Notes: generated by a model not told the origin, from the sequence alone. A stretch of DNA of 36,995 nucleotides from Thiobacillus denitrificans DSM 12475 (GCF_000376425.1 NZ_AQWL01000014.1:1-36995), one strand, 5' to 3'. Counted from the stretch's first letter, positions 18,957-26,590 are shown. Numbers and translations are program-made.

Positions 18957-20033
18957 TTACGCCGCTTCAGCCACGGGCTTGTATTTCAGCTGGGAGAGCG
19001 TGCAGTCCTCCAGCGACTGGTCGGCCCGCTTGCCCCGGTAGATGGGCTGATAGAGGCTTCCGCCCTTGTAGGCATAGAGGTACTGCACCTCGACGATGTC
19101 GCCCACGCTGGGAATGTCGTAGTTCGGCGGAATGCTTACGTTGCCGAGCAGCACTTTGTTGCCATTCTGGTCGAAGGCCGCCACCTGAACGGAACGCTTG
19201 CTGTCGTTCTGGCTGTCCACAACGAACGTGCCGGATTCGACGAACTTGTACTTCAGTTGCGTACCACCGGAGCTCGGCCTGCCCACCGTGTAGGCAGCCC
19301 GCAGCCGCTTGAAAACGACGCCTTCGCCTTTCTTGCCCTCGACCAGCGCATAGGCCTCGCGCTTTTCGTCTTCGCTGACGTGGATATCGACCAGCACGAC
19401 CACCTTCGGATCGAGCGCGCGAACCTCACGCATCAGTGCGTCATGGCGATCCTCGTAGGGATACTCGCGAAGATCGGTGCCATTCCGCTCAAGGATGTCG
19501 AAGGCGTAGTACACATCGCCGATGAGTTCGCCGTCGATGATGGTGTTGGCGCTGACGACGCCGAGCGCCTCGACGACGGGCATGGGCAGTGCCACGCGCA
19601 GGCCTTTGCGGTTGATGCCGAACCATTCGCCGCCGACGTTCGAAACCATGCGACGCTCGCCGTCGTATTTTTCCTGAAGACACCACGCCAGATCGGCGAA
19701 CAGGTCGTCCAAACCACATTCCTCGACCGGGTTCAGGAGCTGGGGCAGGACGCCCGTGACCAGTTCGCCCTTCGGTGTGTCTTGGTAGGCCGTGCCTGAG
19801 ACATCGGGCGTATAGCCTTTGGCCATCTTCTCGGTGACGAGCTTGTCGAAAATCTTCCGGGCTTTGGCCTCATCCACGGGGGAGGGGGTCTTGGAGCCGG
19901 AGGTTAGGCTGCTGCCCCTGCGACCGTATTGGAAGTTGACCAGATAACCCCCATCCGTCTGGACAAGTTGTACCTGATAGGTTTTATCGCTACTGCCTTC
20001 GCTGAAATAGAGAGAAACGCTTTGAATTTGCAT
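18957..20033 (-). CDS. ATP-dependent DNA ligase with N-terminal WGR domain
   Basis: A 358-residue protein. Residues 1-75 are a WGR domain (SLYFSEGSSDKTYQVQLV, YLVNFQYGRRGSS), a nick- and DNA-end-binding module known from PARPs and bacterial nucleic-acid enzymes. The rest is an ATP-dependent ligase: motif I KYDGER in WCLQEKYDGERRMV (nucleotidyl-Lys), motif III IIDGELIGDVYYAFDIL, motif IV GEGVVFKR and motif V LKYKF, followed by an OB fold (VGDIVEVQYLYAYKGGSLYQ). Ligases of this kind seal nicks for phages and plasmids. Start ATG 20033 with GTGGAG upstream; the frame extends in but only through the leader. Own promoter at 20085-20113. Confidence 0.92.
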   Translation of the reverse strand: MQIQSVSLYFSEGSSDKTYQVQLVQTDGGYLVNFQYGRRGSSLTSGSKTPSPVDEAKARKIFDKLVTEKMAKGYTPDVSGTAYQDTPKGELVTGVLPQLLNPVEECGLDDLFADLAWCLQEKYDGERRMVSNVGGEWFGINRKGLRVALPMPVVEALGVVSANTIIDGELIGDVYYAFDILERNGTDLREYPYEDRHDALMREVRALDPKVVVLVDIHVSEDEKREAYALVEGKKGEGVVFKRLRAAYTVGRPSSGGTQLKYKFVESGTFVVDSQNDSKRSVQVAAFDQNGNKVLLGNVSIPPNYDIPSVGDIVEVQYLYAYKGGSLYQPIYRGKRADQSLEDCTLSQLKYKPVAEAA

Positions 20034-20084
20034 GGTGGGCTCCACTGTGATGCGACGGGGAACATCCCCGCCTTCATATAAATA

Positions 20085-20113
20085 ATGATATCCCCAATGA
20101 GTACATTTAGCAA
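20085..20113 (-). promoter_or_regulatory. Promoter and leader hairpin of the ligase gene
   Basis: Minus strand TTGCTA (20113-20108), 17-nt spacer, TATCAT (20090-20085). The leader downstream contains hairpin GGGGA-TGT-TCCCC at about 20054-20069, followed by GTGGAG. It resembles the conserved leaders in place and hairpin form but lacks clear CTCAA and GCAA boxes. Confidence 0.55.
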
Positions 20114-20121
20114 GCACAAAA

Positions 20122-20152
20122 AAAGCCGCAAACCCATATAGGGCGCGGCTTT
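20122..20152 (-). terminator. Terminator of the 20627 regulator gene
   Basis: Outer stem AAAGCCGC / GCGGCTTT, inner stem CCC/GGG, 5-nt loop, then seven T on the minus strand. Same architecture as the conserved-loop family with loop AUAUA-like instead of CNNGU. It overlaps the ligase promoter's upstream side. Confidence 0.8.
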
Positions 20153-20240
20153 ATGCCATTTTGATCACATGACGAGAGGGGGTTCCGATGTTGGTGGCGG
20201 GCCGTCTTGCTTCGTCAGCCTTGTACGGTGACGTAATCCT

Positions 20241-20627
20241 TCAGGTGTTCAGGATCGCGTCCACCAGCACGCGGACATGATCCGGCATCCTGCGGAACTG
20301 CTTCGAGGTGTCTGGGAGCAGCCAGTTGTTGAAGGTGCGCGGCTTCACGTCGATCCGTTCGGCGAAGGCTTTGCGCTGCAGGCCTAGCCGTTTCATTGCC
20401 GCCCGCAGGAAATCTTGCTGGGAGACCTTTTTTTTAGCCTTGCTGTTCTGGCGAGGCCGCCTGGCAATCTCATCCCGGCAAAGAGCCAACAGCAGCCCTC
20501 TGTCCGTTGTGACACGACGGAGAGCTTTCACCTGGTTCACCAAAGCGTCTTCTTCCGGCTCCAGGTTGGCCTGGAACGAGCGCTTTCGGGCGCGGTGCGC
20601 ATTGGGATCTTTTTTGGGTGCGTTCAT
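20241..20627 (-). CDS. Helix-turn-helix regulator related to the one at 8882
   Basis: A 128-residue protein from ATG 20627. The N-terminal part is very basic (RARKRSFQANLEPEEDALVN, RRPRQNSKAKKKVSQQDFLR); the C-terminal 60 residues form an HTH (FLRAAMKRLGLQRKAFAERI, VKPRTFNNWLLPDTSKQFRR) ending in MPDHVRVLVDAIL. The order of motifs matches the 71-residue protein at 8882, which lacks the basic N-terminal part. It is transcribed from its own promoter with two TACTCAA-containing sites, suggesting autorepression. There is no Shine-Dalgarno (GGCCTCCC before ATG). Probably the regulator of the 25312 operon as well (inference). Confidence 0.75.
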   Translation of the reverse strand: MNAPKKDPNAHRARKRSFQANLEPEEDALVNQVKALRRVTTDRGLLLALCRDEIARRPRQNSKAKKKVSQQDFLRAAMKRLGLQRKAFAERIDVKPRTFNNWLLPDTSKQFRRMPDHVRVLVDAILNT

Positions 20628-20640
20628 GGGAGGCCAAAAA

Positions 20641-20669
20641 AGTATACTCAAGCATCTAGACGATGGCAA
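20641..20669 (-). promoter_or_regulatory. Promoter of the 20627 regulator with TCTAGA-type operator
   Basis: Minus strand TTGCCA (20669-20664), 17-nt spacer, TATACT (20646-20641). The spacer reads TCGTCTAGATGCTTGAG. The promoter at 25374-25401 has CATCTAGACGTTTGAG at the same place, so the 10-bp core CGTCTAGATG occurs there in reverse orientation followed by the same TTGAGTATA. Confidence 0.75.
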
Positions 20670-20698
20670 TCGTGGTCACGTTTGGGCGTCAGGATGAG

Positions 20699-20714
20699 TT
20701 ACTCAATTGAGTAA
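20699..20714. promoter_or_regulatory. 16-bp perfect palindrome TTACTCAATTGAGTAA
   Basis: Lies 30 bp upstream of the regulator's -35 box and about 195 bp before the histidine kinase start. The half-site TACTCAA also occurs next to the -10 boxes at 20645 and 25378. Likely an operator of the same regulator, possibly also controlling the kinase gene. Confidence 0.65.
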
Positions 20715-20909
20715 GCTGCCACCAAATCTCAAGATCTGGTCTGACGAAAAATCTTTTGATATGACGAATATTCCCACCTGTCACAGAGGGCTTACCAAAG
20801 TCGAAAAATAATTTTTCCATACATTTCAGTTGTTTATGAAACTGGATCGAGAATTGCGGGTGACAGCACATCTACCTAACGGGTTCGTCAGGGATGGTGT
20901 GTGGAGTCA
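20715..20909 (+). promoter_or_regulatory. AT-rich upstream region of the histidine kinase
   Basis: About 195 bp with no gene. It holds a GAAAAATAATTTTTC palindrome near 20802-20816 and a GGAG ribosome-binding site before ATG 20910. I could not settle a -35/-10 pair. AT content is well above the flanking genes, a typical H-NS target. Confidence 0.35.
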
Positions 20910-23411
20910 ATGAACATTGACAGCGAAAAACACAGTAGCCGTGTAAAGGCGCTTGTTGCGCGCGTCAAAAATCGCCCTGACACGGAGGTCCAGCAGTCCA
21001 TCATTCGAGTGGCCATGGGAATGGCCGTTTGGATTTATTTCTTGTCCGGGTGGCTATCTCATGACCCCCAGGCCATCAAGATCTTCCCGTACCTTGCCGT
21101 CGTCAGCCTGGCGGTTTCGATACCTCTCCTGGTCTTTGCCTCTTTGGATCCAGACGTTTCTGTCCCGCGCCGCGTACTCGGCATGGTGCACGACTTCGCC
21201 GTGATTACCTTCGTCGTGGCAGTTGTTGGGCCTGCAGGCATCATTATCGTTGGCCTTTATCTGTGGGTGACGCTCGGCAACGGCTTCCGCTATGGTATGC
21301 CATACCTGCTGCTCTCGACCATTGCTTCCGTTGTCGGCTTTACAGTTGTCCATGAGGTGAATCCATACTGGAACTCGCAGCCGTACCTCTGGTGGGGCTT
21401 GCTGTTTATGCTCGTGTCCGCCCCGGCATACTCGTCCGTCCTGTTGCGTCAACTTCACGGCTCTATCGAGCGTGAAAAGGAGGCCAGTGCGGCAAAGTCA
21501 AAATTTCTGGCCAACATGAGCCACGAACTGCGCACGCCGTTGAACGGGGTGATTGGCGTGACAGATCTTCTCGCTGAAACGGAACTCGACAGGAACCAGA
21601 AGCATCTCGCCGATATTGCCCAGGAATCTGCCAGGGCCCTACTTGAGCTGATAGACAACATTCTCGACATTTCCGCGATCGAGGCGGGGCGCATTGTTTT
21701 CACGGAGGAGGAATTCGACCTGCACTACCTCGTCAATTCGGTCGCTTCGATCATGCGCCCGCTTGCCAAGAATAAAGGCATTGAGCTGAACGTTTTTGTG
21801 GCGCCGAATGTTCCATTCAAGTTGCGTGGCGATGATCGCCGGCTCCGCCAGATATTGATCAATCTTCTGGGCAACGCAGTCAAGTTCACTGACCGCGGAT
21901 GGGTTGATCTGAATGTTTCATTCCATTCGTCCCCTGAAAAGAGCTTGTTCCTGTTCACGGTGTCGGATACCGGGGTCGGCATCGAAAAAGAGGCACTCGA
22001 CCGCATCTTTGAGCCGTTCACACAAGCAGACTCCTCGATCACCAGGCGCTTTGGCGGTACCGGCCTGGGGATCACCATCGTCAAGAACCTGGTAGAGAAG
22101 ATGGGCGGCTCCATTCGTGTTACGAGCACAGTGGGACAAGGCACAACTTTCCACTTCGATTTGCCATTCCAGGTGTCTGACTCGACCGACACGTCATTGG
22201 GCTTTCCAGCGCGCATTGCAATATCGTCCGGAACCGAGCGTGTGGACGCAATGGCAAAAATGCTTCGCGAATTGGGCGGCGACGTTGTGGTGCTTGATTG
22301 CGCCAAGAAACTGACCGCGAAATGTTTGTTGGATGCCAAGGCCGACATCATCTTTGTCGAGGAAGACGCCCTTTCTGGCAACGCGTCCACCATCATGCAA
22401 CATCTTCAGGAGTCAACCACGAGTTCGCTTCCGCACGTGGTGCTGCTCGGATCCAATACTAGTGCGTCAAGCGACAACACGCTGATTCATTCGGGTTTTG
22501 CCTCGGTACTGCGCGGGGGCATAACCAAGTCGCTCCTCATCAATATCCTGCATTCGGCGGTTGCCCAGCGTAAGAATGCCAATGTCGCCTCGCTGAGTGA
22601 GCGCTTCAAGGCAGAATCTGGCGGCGCAGGCCCGTTGTGCATCCTCGTGGCGGAAGACAACCCCGTGAACCGAACCGTTCTTTGCGAACAGCTCGAGCGC
22701 ATGGGACATTTCGTGTGTATCGCAACGAATGGAGAGCAAGCGCTGAATCAGCTACAGGTCGAGCATTGCGACCTTGCAATCATAGACATGCACATGCCAG
22801 AACTCGCGGGGCCGGATGTCGTCAAGCGTTGGCGCTTTATGGAGGATGGCCGCATGCCTATCATCATGTTGACGGGCGATGCGCGTCCCGAGGCACGGCA
22901 AGCCTGTCTCGATGCGGGCGCGGACGACTTTCTCACCAAGCCGCTCAATTCTTCCGACCTTGTCGCAAAGCTCGCCAAGCTGGCGCAAACGGCGGAGCAA
23001 AAGGTCGTCTCCGCGCTGTCCGCGCGCGCTTCTTGCCAGTCGCATCGCATTCTTGATCCGTCCGTGTTGAACAATGTTGCGGAGATGACCGGTGTGGATT
23101 TTCTCCCCGAGGTTATTGCCGTGTTCCGCGAGCAGAGTCAGGCAAGCCTCAAAGAGGTACGCCGCGCATTTTTTAGTCACGACCAGATAAGGTGGCAACA
23201 ACAGTTGCACATGCTCAAAGGTTGCGCTTATGACATTGGTGCCTGGAAACTGGGTGACCTATGCGTCAATGCAGAGTACATCCCACTCCATAACGACCAC
23301 GAAAAAATAGCCGCGGCGAAAATGGAGGAGATCAGGGCCGCCATCGACGAGGCTCAGACGGCAGTTGATGATTACATGCGCAGCGCCATGGGTGGCGCTC
23401 GCTGCAACTGA
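20910..23411 (+). CDS. RpfC-like hybrid histidine kinase
   Basis: An 833-residue membrane sensor kinase. Residues 1-30 form a charged N-terminal stretch (RVKNRPDTEVQQS), then about six membrane helices to residue 180, including GLYLWVTLGNGFRYGMPYLL, a motif seen in RpfC, the sensor for diffusible signal factor. Next are HisKA with phosphoacceptor His205 (FLANMSHELRTPLNG), HATPase (N-box LINLLGNAVKFTD, DTGVGI, FGGTGLGI), a degenerate spacer, a receiver from about 575 with Asp626 (AIIDMHMPEL) and Lys in FLTKPL, and an Hpt domain with His766 (LHMLKGCAYDIGAW). All phosphorelay residues are present. No rpfF or rpfG lies nearby. ATG 20910 was preferred over GTG 20901 because GGAG lies 5 nt upstream. 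Confidence 0.88.
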   Translation: MNIDSEKHSSRVKALVARVKNRPDTEVQQSIIRVAMGMAVWIYFLSGWLSHDPQAIKIFPYLAVVSLAVSIPLLVFASLDPDVSVPRRVLGMVHDFAVITFVVAVVGPAGIIIVGLYLWVTLGNGFRYGMPYLLLSTIASVVGFTVVHEVNPYWNSQPYLWWGLLFMLVSAPAYSSVLLRQLHGSIEREKEASAAKSKFLANMSHELRTPLNGVIGVTDLLAETELDRNQKHLADIAQESARALLELIDNILDISAIEAGRIVFTEEEFDLHYLVNSVASIMRPLAKNKGIELNVFVAPNVPFKLRGDDRRLRQILINLLGNAVKFTDRGWVDLNVSFHSSPEKSLFLFTVSDTGVGIEKEALDRIFEPFTQADSSITRRFGGTGLGITIVKNLVEKMGGSIRVTSTVGQGTTFHFDLPFQVSDSTDTSLGFPARIAISSGTERVDAMAKMLRELGGDVVVLDCAKKLTAKCLLDAKADIIFVEEDALSGNASTIMQHLQESTTSSLPHVVLLGSNTSASSDNTLIHSGFASVLRGGITKSLLINILHSAVAQRKNANVASLSERFKAESGGAGPLCILVAEDNPVNRTVLCEQLERMGHFVCIATNGEQALNQLQVEHCDLAIIDMHMPELAGPDVVKRWRFMEDGRMPIIMLTGDARPEARQACLDAGADDFLTKPLNSSDLVAKLAKLAQTAEQKVVSALSARASCQSHRILDPSVLNNVAEMTGVDFLPEVIAVFREQSQASLKEVRRAFFSHDQIRWQQQLHMLKGCAYDIGAWKLGDLCVNAEYIPLHNDHEKIAAAKMEEIRAAIDEAQTAVDDYMRSAMGGARCN

Positions 23412-23452
23412 GACAGCGCCGCACCGCCGGATGACTCGACCCGCTGTCCTGT

Positions 23453-24358
23453 CTAAGGCATCAGCAAACTGAACTGGCTGCCTGCCCCAGGTAAGACTGT
23501 CACGCGCCGGCTGGAATCCAGCGCGTATCGTCCGGTATTTACGACTTGAAAGAGGTCTGAATAACGCCGCAAGGTCTGCCTGACCTTTTCGCGCCAGAAC
23601 TGTGTGCGGGTCGGCTGGTTACCTTCGATTTCACGGTAGATTTCCGGTAAGTCGGCGACGCCGCCCAGCCGTACCAAGGCACACTCCACCACCTGACGCC
23701 AAACGGGGCCCGCGCTTCCAGCCAGCGCATCCCGGTAGATGTGGGGCAGCTGCTGGACGTCGGCCGCCTCCCGGTACAGTGCGAACCCGACCAGGGTGCG
23801 GCGCCGGTCCTTGGAGAAGATCGCAAACACCAGCGGAAGCGACAGGCCGGGAAAAATGTTGCGGGGGATCATCTCCTGCATGAGCGACCAGCGCTCGGCA
23901 TACTCGGCCACGCGCCCAGCTGTCTGGAACGCGTAGGCTGGAAGAATGAAGCCGACGCGCCCGCCATTCGGCAGCAGCGCAAAGGACCGCTCCAGAAAGC
24001 CGTCGATCACGCGCAGGTTGAAAGGCGGGTTGCCGATGACGGCCGTGGGGGTCACCGTGAGTGGCAGCGTACGGAAGTCCCCCTGCAGTATCTCGCGGCC
24101 GGTGTTCGCGCGCGCCGCCTCGACCATCTTCGCGTCGATATCGATGCCGATGGCGTGCACATGCGGCGGTACGGCAGCCAGAAAGGCGCCCGGTCCGCAG
24201 CTCGGCTCGATGACGCAGTCACCCGAATCCAGTCCGGCAAAATGCCGCTCGACCAGGGCCTCCGCAACCCAGACCCGGGTAGGGTACTGGCCAAGGGCCT
24301 TCGTCGACTTATCAGCTTGTTCCATGTCGTTCGCTGCCTGGGTGTCTTGAATCTTCAC
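23453..24358 (-). CDS. Orphan N6-adenine-type DNA methyltransferase
   Basis: A 301-residue class I methyltransferase. The SAM-binding motif I is VIEPSCGPGAFLAAVP, preceded by an N-terminal QYPTRVWVAEAL segment (the FxTP-like motif X), and the catalytic motif IV is VIGNPPFNLR; NPPF is typical of N6-adenine and some RNA or protein-glutamine enzymes. No restriction endonuclease or specificity subunit lies nearby, so it may protect the element from host restriction or alter gene expression. GTG 24358 overlaps the previous stop (GTGA) and has GGAGGAAG upstream. Last gene of the operon from 25312. Length and motifs are intact. Confidence 0.85.
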   Translation of the reverse strand: MKIQDTQAANDMEQADKSTKALGQYPTRVWVAEALVERHFAGLDSGDCVIEPSCGPGAFLAAVPPHVHAIGIDIDAKMVEAARANTGREILQGDFRTLPLTVTPTAVIGNPPFNLRVIDGFLERSFALLPNGGRVGFILPAYAFQTAGRVAEYAERWSLMQEMIPRNIFPGLSLPLVFAIFSKDRRRTLVGFALYREAADVQQLPHIYRDALAGSAGPVWRQVVECALVRLGGVADLPEIYREIEGNQPTRTQFWREKVRQTLRRYSDLFQVVNTGRYALDSSRRVTVLPGAGSQFSLLMP

Positions 24359-24777
24359 TCATCTTCCTCCGGTGCAAGGTCGAAGTAGTCGTACATCGTT
24401 GTGATGCCAGACCACATGCGGATCGGCGCGTTGGCATGCAGCCCGATGCTCATCCGCAGGGCGTTGTCTCGGCCATGTTCGGTGAGCAGCTTCCGCCAGG
24501 TGGCTACGTCGGCGGTCACCGGAAAATTTGGGCCGCCGGCGATATCGATGGTGCTCAGGCGCGGCAGCAGGTAGCTGTCTGAGGCGGCCCCAAGGATATG
24601 CATGCCGGAGAGCTGTCGACTGCTCACCAACTCAGCCAGGGCATGCTCGGACTTGGCCGCGGCATTGGACGGAATTCCGCAGATGAACTCATGCTTCCTG
24701 ATTCCGTGGCAGGCCCTGGAATCAGGAAGCCTTTGCCTCGAAGCGCATTTCAGCCGCGGCCTCTTCCTTGAGGGCAT
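24355..24777 (-). CDS. Hypothetical protein with unclear start
   Basis: The frame is open from ATG 24777, but that start lies deep inside the upstream gene. Convincing coding begins at about 24690 (KHEFICGIPSNAAAKSEHAL) and runs to GAA TGA-type end at 24355. A perfect Shine-Dalgarno CAGGAAG precedes an ATG at 24689, which however is in another frame and stops after 22 codons. Either a non-standard start is used, or a 1-nt change has shifted the start. The later ATG 24603 gives an 82-residue protein. The C-terminal part has SIGLHANAPIRMWSGITTMY. No family recognised. Confidence 0.5.
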   Translation of the reverse strand: MPSRKRPRLKCASRQRLPDSRACHGIRKHEFICGIPSNAAAKSEHALAELVSSRQLSGMHILGAASDSYLLPRLSTIDIAGGPNFPVTADVATWRKLLTEHGRDNALRMSIGLHANAPIRMWSGITTMYDYFDLAPEEDE

Positions 24778-25312
24778 CCAAGGCCTGTTGGGGGGTCATA
24801 CCTTGTTGGTGGTAGAAGGTGAATATGGCTTCCGGCAGATCGTGATGCTCTGCCCCGAAGATATTCTTGGGGTCGGCGTTGAGCTTGGCCACATGCTCGC
24901 GGTCCAAACGGTTGGCCTCGGCCGCGAATTCGGTGAGCGTCATGGTCGGGGCCTTGGGGACGGCGCGGAGTATGGTGTCGATGTCGCACACGAACCCCTT
25001 TCCGTCGCTTTTGCGGTCAATCATGACGCAGTTCCGCCCACGCGATTTCATGCCGCGCACGATGAAGACCTTGCCCTGCAGGGTAATCTCCGTATCGAGC
25101 GGCGGAAGCTTGTACAGTGCAGCAGACCGCTCGTAGAGCTCGGCGTCGCGCGACTTCGCGCCGACCACGGTACCTTCGACCTTCAAGGTCAAGTGGGACT
25201 CCGTGAAGCTGATGTGGCCTGCTTCGAGTTTGAGGTTGTGCTTTTGGCCGACACTGGCCAGGGCCTGATTGATGTCCTCGCGGAGGACCTTGAGCGTGGC
25301 TCGCGTGATCAT
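24722..25312 (-). CDS. Hypothetical phage/plasmid-type protein (196 aa)
   Basis: ATG 25312 is preceded by AGGAG 10 nt upstream. The N-terminal helix (ITRATLKVLREDINQALASV) and strand-rich middle (GHISFTESHLTLKVEGTVVG, ITLQGKVFIVRGMKSRGRNC) are followed by an acidic C-terminal helix with a QQGMTPQQALDALKEEAAAE end. Proteins with this layout occur in large phages and plasmids without known function. First gene of a three-gene operon with the methyltransferase. Its promoter has the TCTAGA-type operator. Confidence 0.75.
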   Translation of the reverse strand: MITRATLKVLREDINQALASVGQKHNLKLEAGHISFTESHLTLKVEGTVVGAKSRDAELYERSAALYKLPPLDTEITLQGKVFIVRGMKSRGRNCVMIDRKSDGKGFVCDIDTILRAVPKAPTMTLTEFAAEANRLDREHVAKLNADPKNIFGAEHHDLPEAIFTFYHQQGMTPQQALDALKEEAAAEMRFEAKAS

Positions 25313-25373
25313 GGTCTATTGACTCCTGCCTACGATGCCGGAGGCGACGGCTGTCGATACATTCGACACAGTT

Positions 25374-25401
25374 ATTATACTCAAACGTCTAGATGTCGCA
25401 A
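25374..25401 (-). promoter_or_regulatory. Promoter of the 25312 operon with TCTAGA-type operator
   Basis: Minus strand TTGCGA (25401-25396), 16-nt spacer CATCTAGACGTTTGAG, consensus TATAAT (25379-25374). The leader then contains a hairpin TGTCGA-ATGTA-TCGACA (about 25351-25368). Shares its operator with the promoter at 20641-20669. Confidence 0.8.
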
Positions 25402-25410
25402 CGCATAAAA

Positions 25411-25443
25411 AACCCGGTCATCCGCAGTGGAATGAGCCGGGTT
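25411..25443 (-). terminator. Terminator of the 27352-25527 run
   Basis: Outer stem AACCCGG / CCGGGTT with inner stem TCC/GGA and 5-nt loop, then six T on the minus strand. Follows the 25527 stop by 85 nt; same architecture as the conserved-loop family. Confidence 0.75.
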
Positions 25444-25526
25444 GGCGGTTAAGAGCGATCATCGAATTCATAATGGCTTGTTGCCATCATCATCGATTGC
25501 ATGGGCCGTTTCGACGTTATTGCTCG

Positions 25527-25730
25527 TCAGGCCAGCGTCTTCAGCGAATTTCTGACGAACTGTCGAAAATCGGCATCCGACAATTCCTCGTTCTCAACAT
25601 TTGCTGCCAAGGTTGGAATATAGTAATCGGCGGCCGATTTGGATGGCGGAGGGAAATCTATCGTTGCCAGGACCGCCTGCGCTTGCTGGAGTAAATTCGA
25701 GGCGCGCTCGATTCGTTCTTCGTTCTTCAT
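25527..25730 (-). CDS. Small hypothetical protein (67 aa)
   Basis: ATG 25730 with AAAGGAAAAGC upstream. A 67-residue, acidic, helical protein (MKNEERIERASNLLQQAQAV) followed by a Pro-rich turn FPPPSKSAADYYIP and a second helix with DADFRQFVRNSLKTLA. Last gene of the unit that starts at leader L9. It lies 15 nt after the upstream stop. No family recognised. Confidence 0.65.
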   Translation of the reverse strand: MKNEERIERASNLLQQAQAVLATIDFPPPSKSAADYYIPTLAANVENEELSDADFRQFVRNSLKTLA

Positions 25731-25745
25731 GCTTTTCCTTTCATC

Positions 25746-25976
25746 TCATAACCACGTAACGGGCCGAGGATCGGTGTGCTTCGCTTCAATTACCGCGCCG
25801 CACATCTCCCAAGCCTGCGACCTGGACATGAATTCACCCTTTGCCTGAGGAAGAGGGCAACCAAATGCACAGTTGTTCGGGTGGGTGAAGTAGTTGAACT
25901 TGCCGTCTCCAGCTTGCTCGACTGCAGCTCCAAACCGGATCGCTATTGTGCGGTTTTTAAGGCTTGCTTTTGCCAT
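25746..25976 (-). CDS. Small hypothetical protein (76 aa)
   Basis: ATG 25976 with AAAGGGGA 7 nt upstream; longer frames run through the previous gene. A beta-rich 76-residue protein (NRTIAIRFGAAVEQAGDGKF) with Cys residues in NNCAFGCPLP and a Trp-containing helix SRSQAWEMCGAVIEA. Cys spacing could support a metal site or disulfide. Middle gene of the L9 unit. No family recognised. Confidence 0.65.
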   Translation of the reverse strand: MAKASLKNRTIAIRFGAAVEQAGDGKFNYFTHPNNCAFGCPLPQAKGEFMSRSQAWEMCGAVIEAKHTDPRPVTWL

Positions 25977-25990
25977 GTCAGTCCCCTTTC

Positions 25991-26287
25991 TCATCGCCAA
26001 CGCGGCGCAACGCCAAGAACGCTGCCAGCGCGCCGATTCTTGATGCACAAGGCGGCCTGATGGGCTTCTTCGATTGTCGTGAAGGATGCGACCTCGTCAC
26101 GGCGCTCGCCCGGTTCTAGGATGCGGCCGTTTTTCCCCAAAGGGCGGTCGTCGGCAGTCCCCCCAAAGAAGGGATCGCCCGTTCCAAGGAACTCGATCAC
26201 GGCCATCTCCTTTGGCAGGCACGGCCACCTTGCCTTGTATTGCTCAACCCAGGCGGGGTCCTCGAGTCCAATGTGAGAGTTGCTCAT
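25991..26287 (-). CDS. Small hypothetical protein (98 aa)
   Basis: ATG 26287 with GCAAGGAG 9 nt upstream. The 98-residue protein has an N-terminal GLEDPAWVEQYKARWPCLPK segment, a strand with EMAVIEFLGTGDPFFGGTAD, and a C-terminal FTTIEEAHQAALCIKNRRAG helix. This arrangement is common in small proteins of plasmids and phages, but no family was recognised. First gene of the unit with leader L9. Confidence 0.65.
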   Translation of the reverse strand: MSNSHIGLEDPAWVEQYKARWPCLPKEMAVIEFLGTGDPFFGGTADDRPLGKNGRILEPGERRDEVASFTTIEEAHQAALCIKNRRAGSVLGVAPRWR

Positions 26288-26362
26288 GGTGCTTCTCCTT
26301 GCATACGCGCCATCCGGAATGGAAGGCTCTGACGTTGCGGTAAGCTTTGAGGGACACTCCCA
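26288..26362 (-). promoter_or_regulatory. Conserved leader element L9
   Basis: Minus strand: GTGTCCCTCAAAGCTTACC, GCAACGTCAGA, hairpin CCAT-TCCGG-ATGG, GCGCGTATGC, then AAGGAG and ATG 26287. Between it and the terminator 26546-26576 lie about 180 bp with no gene; a weak TTGCAT/TTTATGCC promoter-like pair is at about 26480-26505. Confidence 0.6.
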
Positions 26363-26545
26363 AATAATGTCCATGCGGCACTACGTGCCCAGGACCAGGC
26401 TCACGGCCTGTTTGTGCAATCAACCGACTGCTTGCTGGCTGGGAAAATGCAATCGTCGGCATGGATGGAACGCAATGGAACGCATACGTCAGGCATAAAA
26501 CCCCTGCCTTCAATGCAACCAGGGAGTTTCTTAACAGGCAAGAAA

Positions 26546-26576
26546 AAAGCCCAATCACACTAGGTGAATGGGCTTT
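26546..26576 (-). terminator. Terminator of the small membrane protein operon (conserved-loop family)
   Basis: Outer stem AAAGCCCA / TGGGCTTT, inner stem CAC/GTG, loop CUAGU in RNA, then six T on the minus strand. The CAC/GTG inner pair differs from the usual GC stem while keeping pairing. Confidence 0.85.
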
Positions 26577-26590
26577 GGTGGTAATGAAAA

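Noticed and set aside
18804-19799. Plus-strand ORF of 331 codons opposite the ligase
   Set aside because: The ligase frame has complete nucleotidyltransferase motifs; the plus frame is a shadow.
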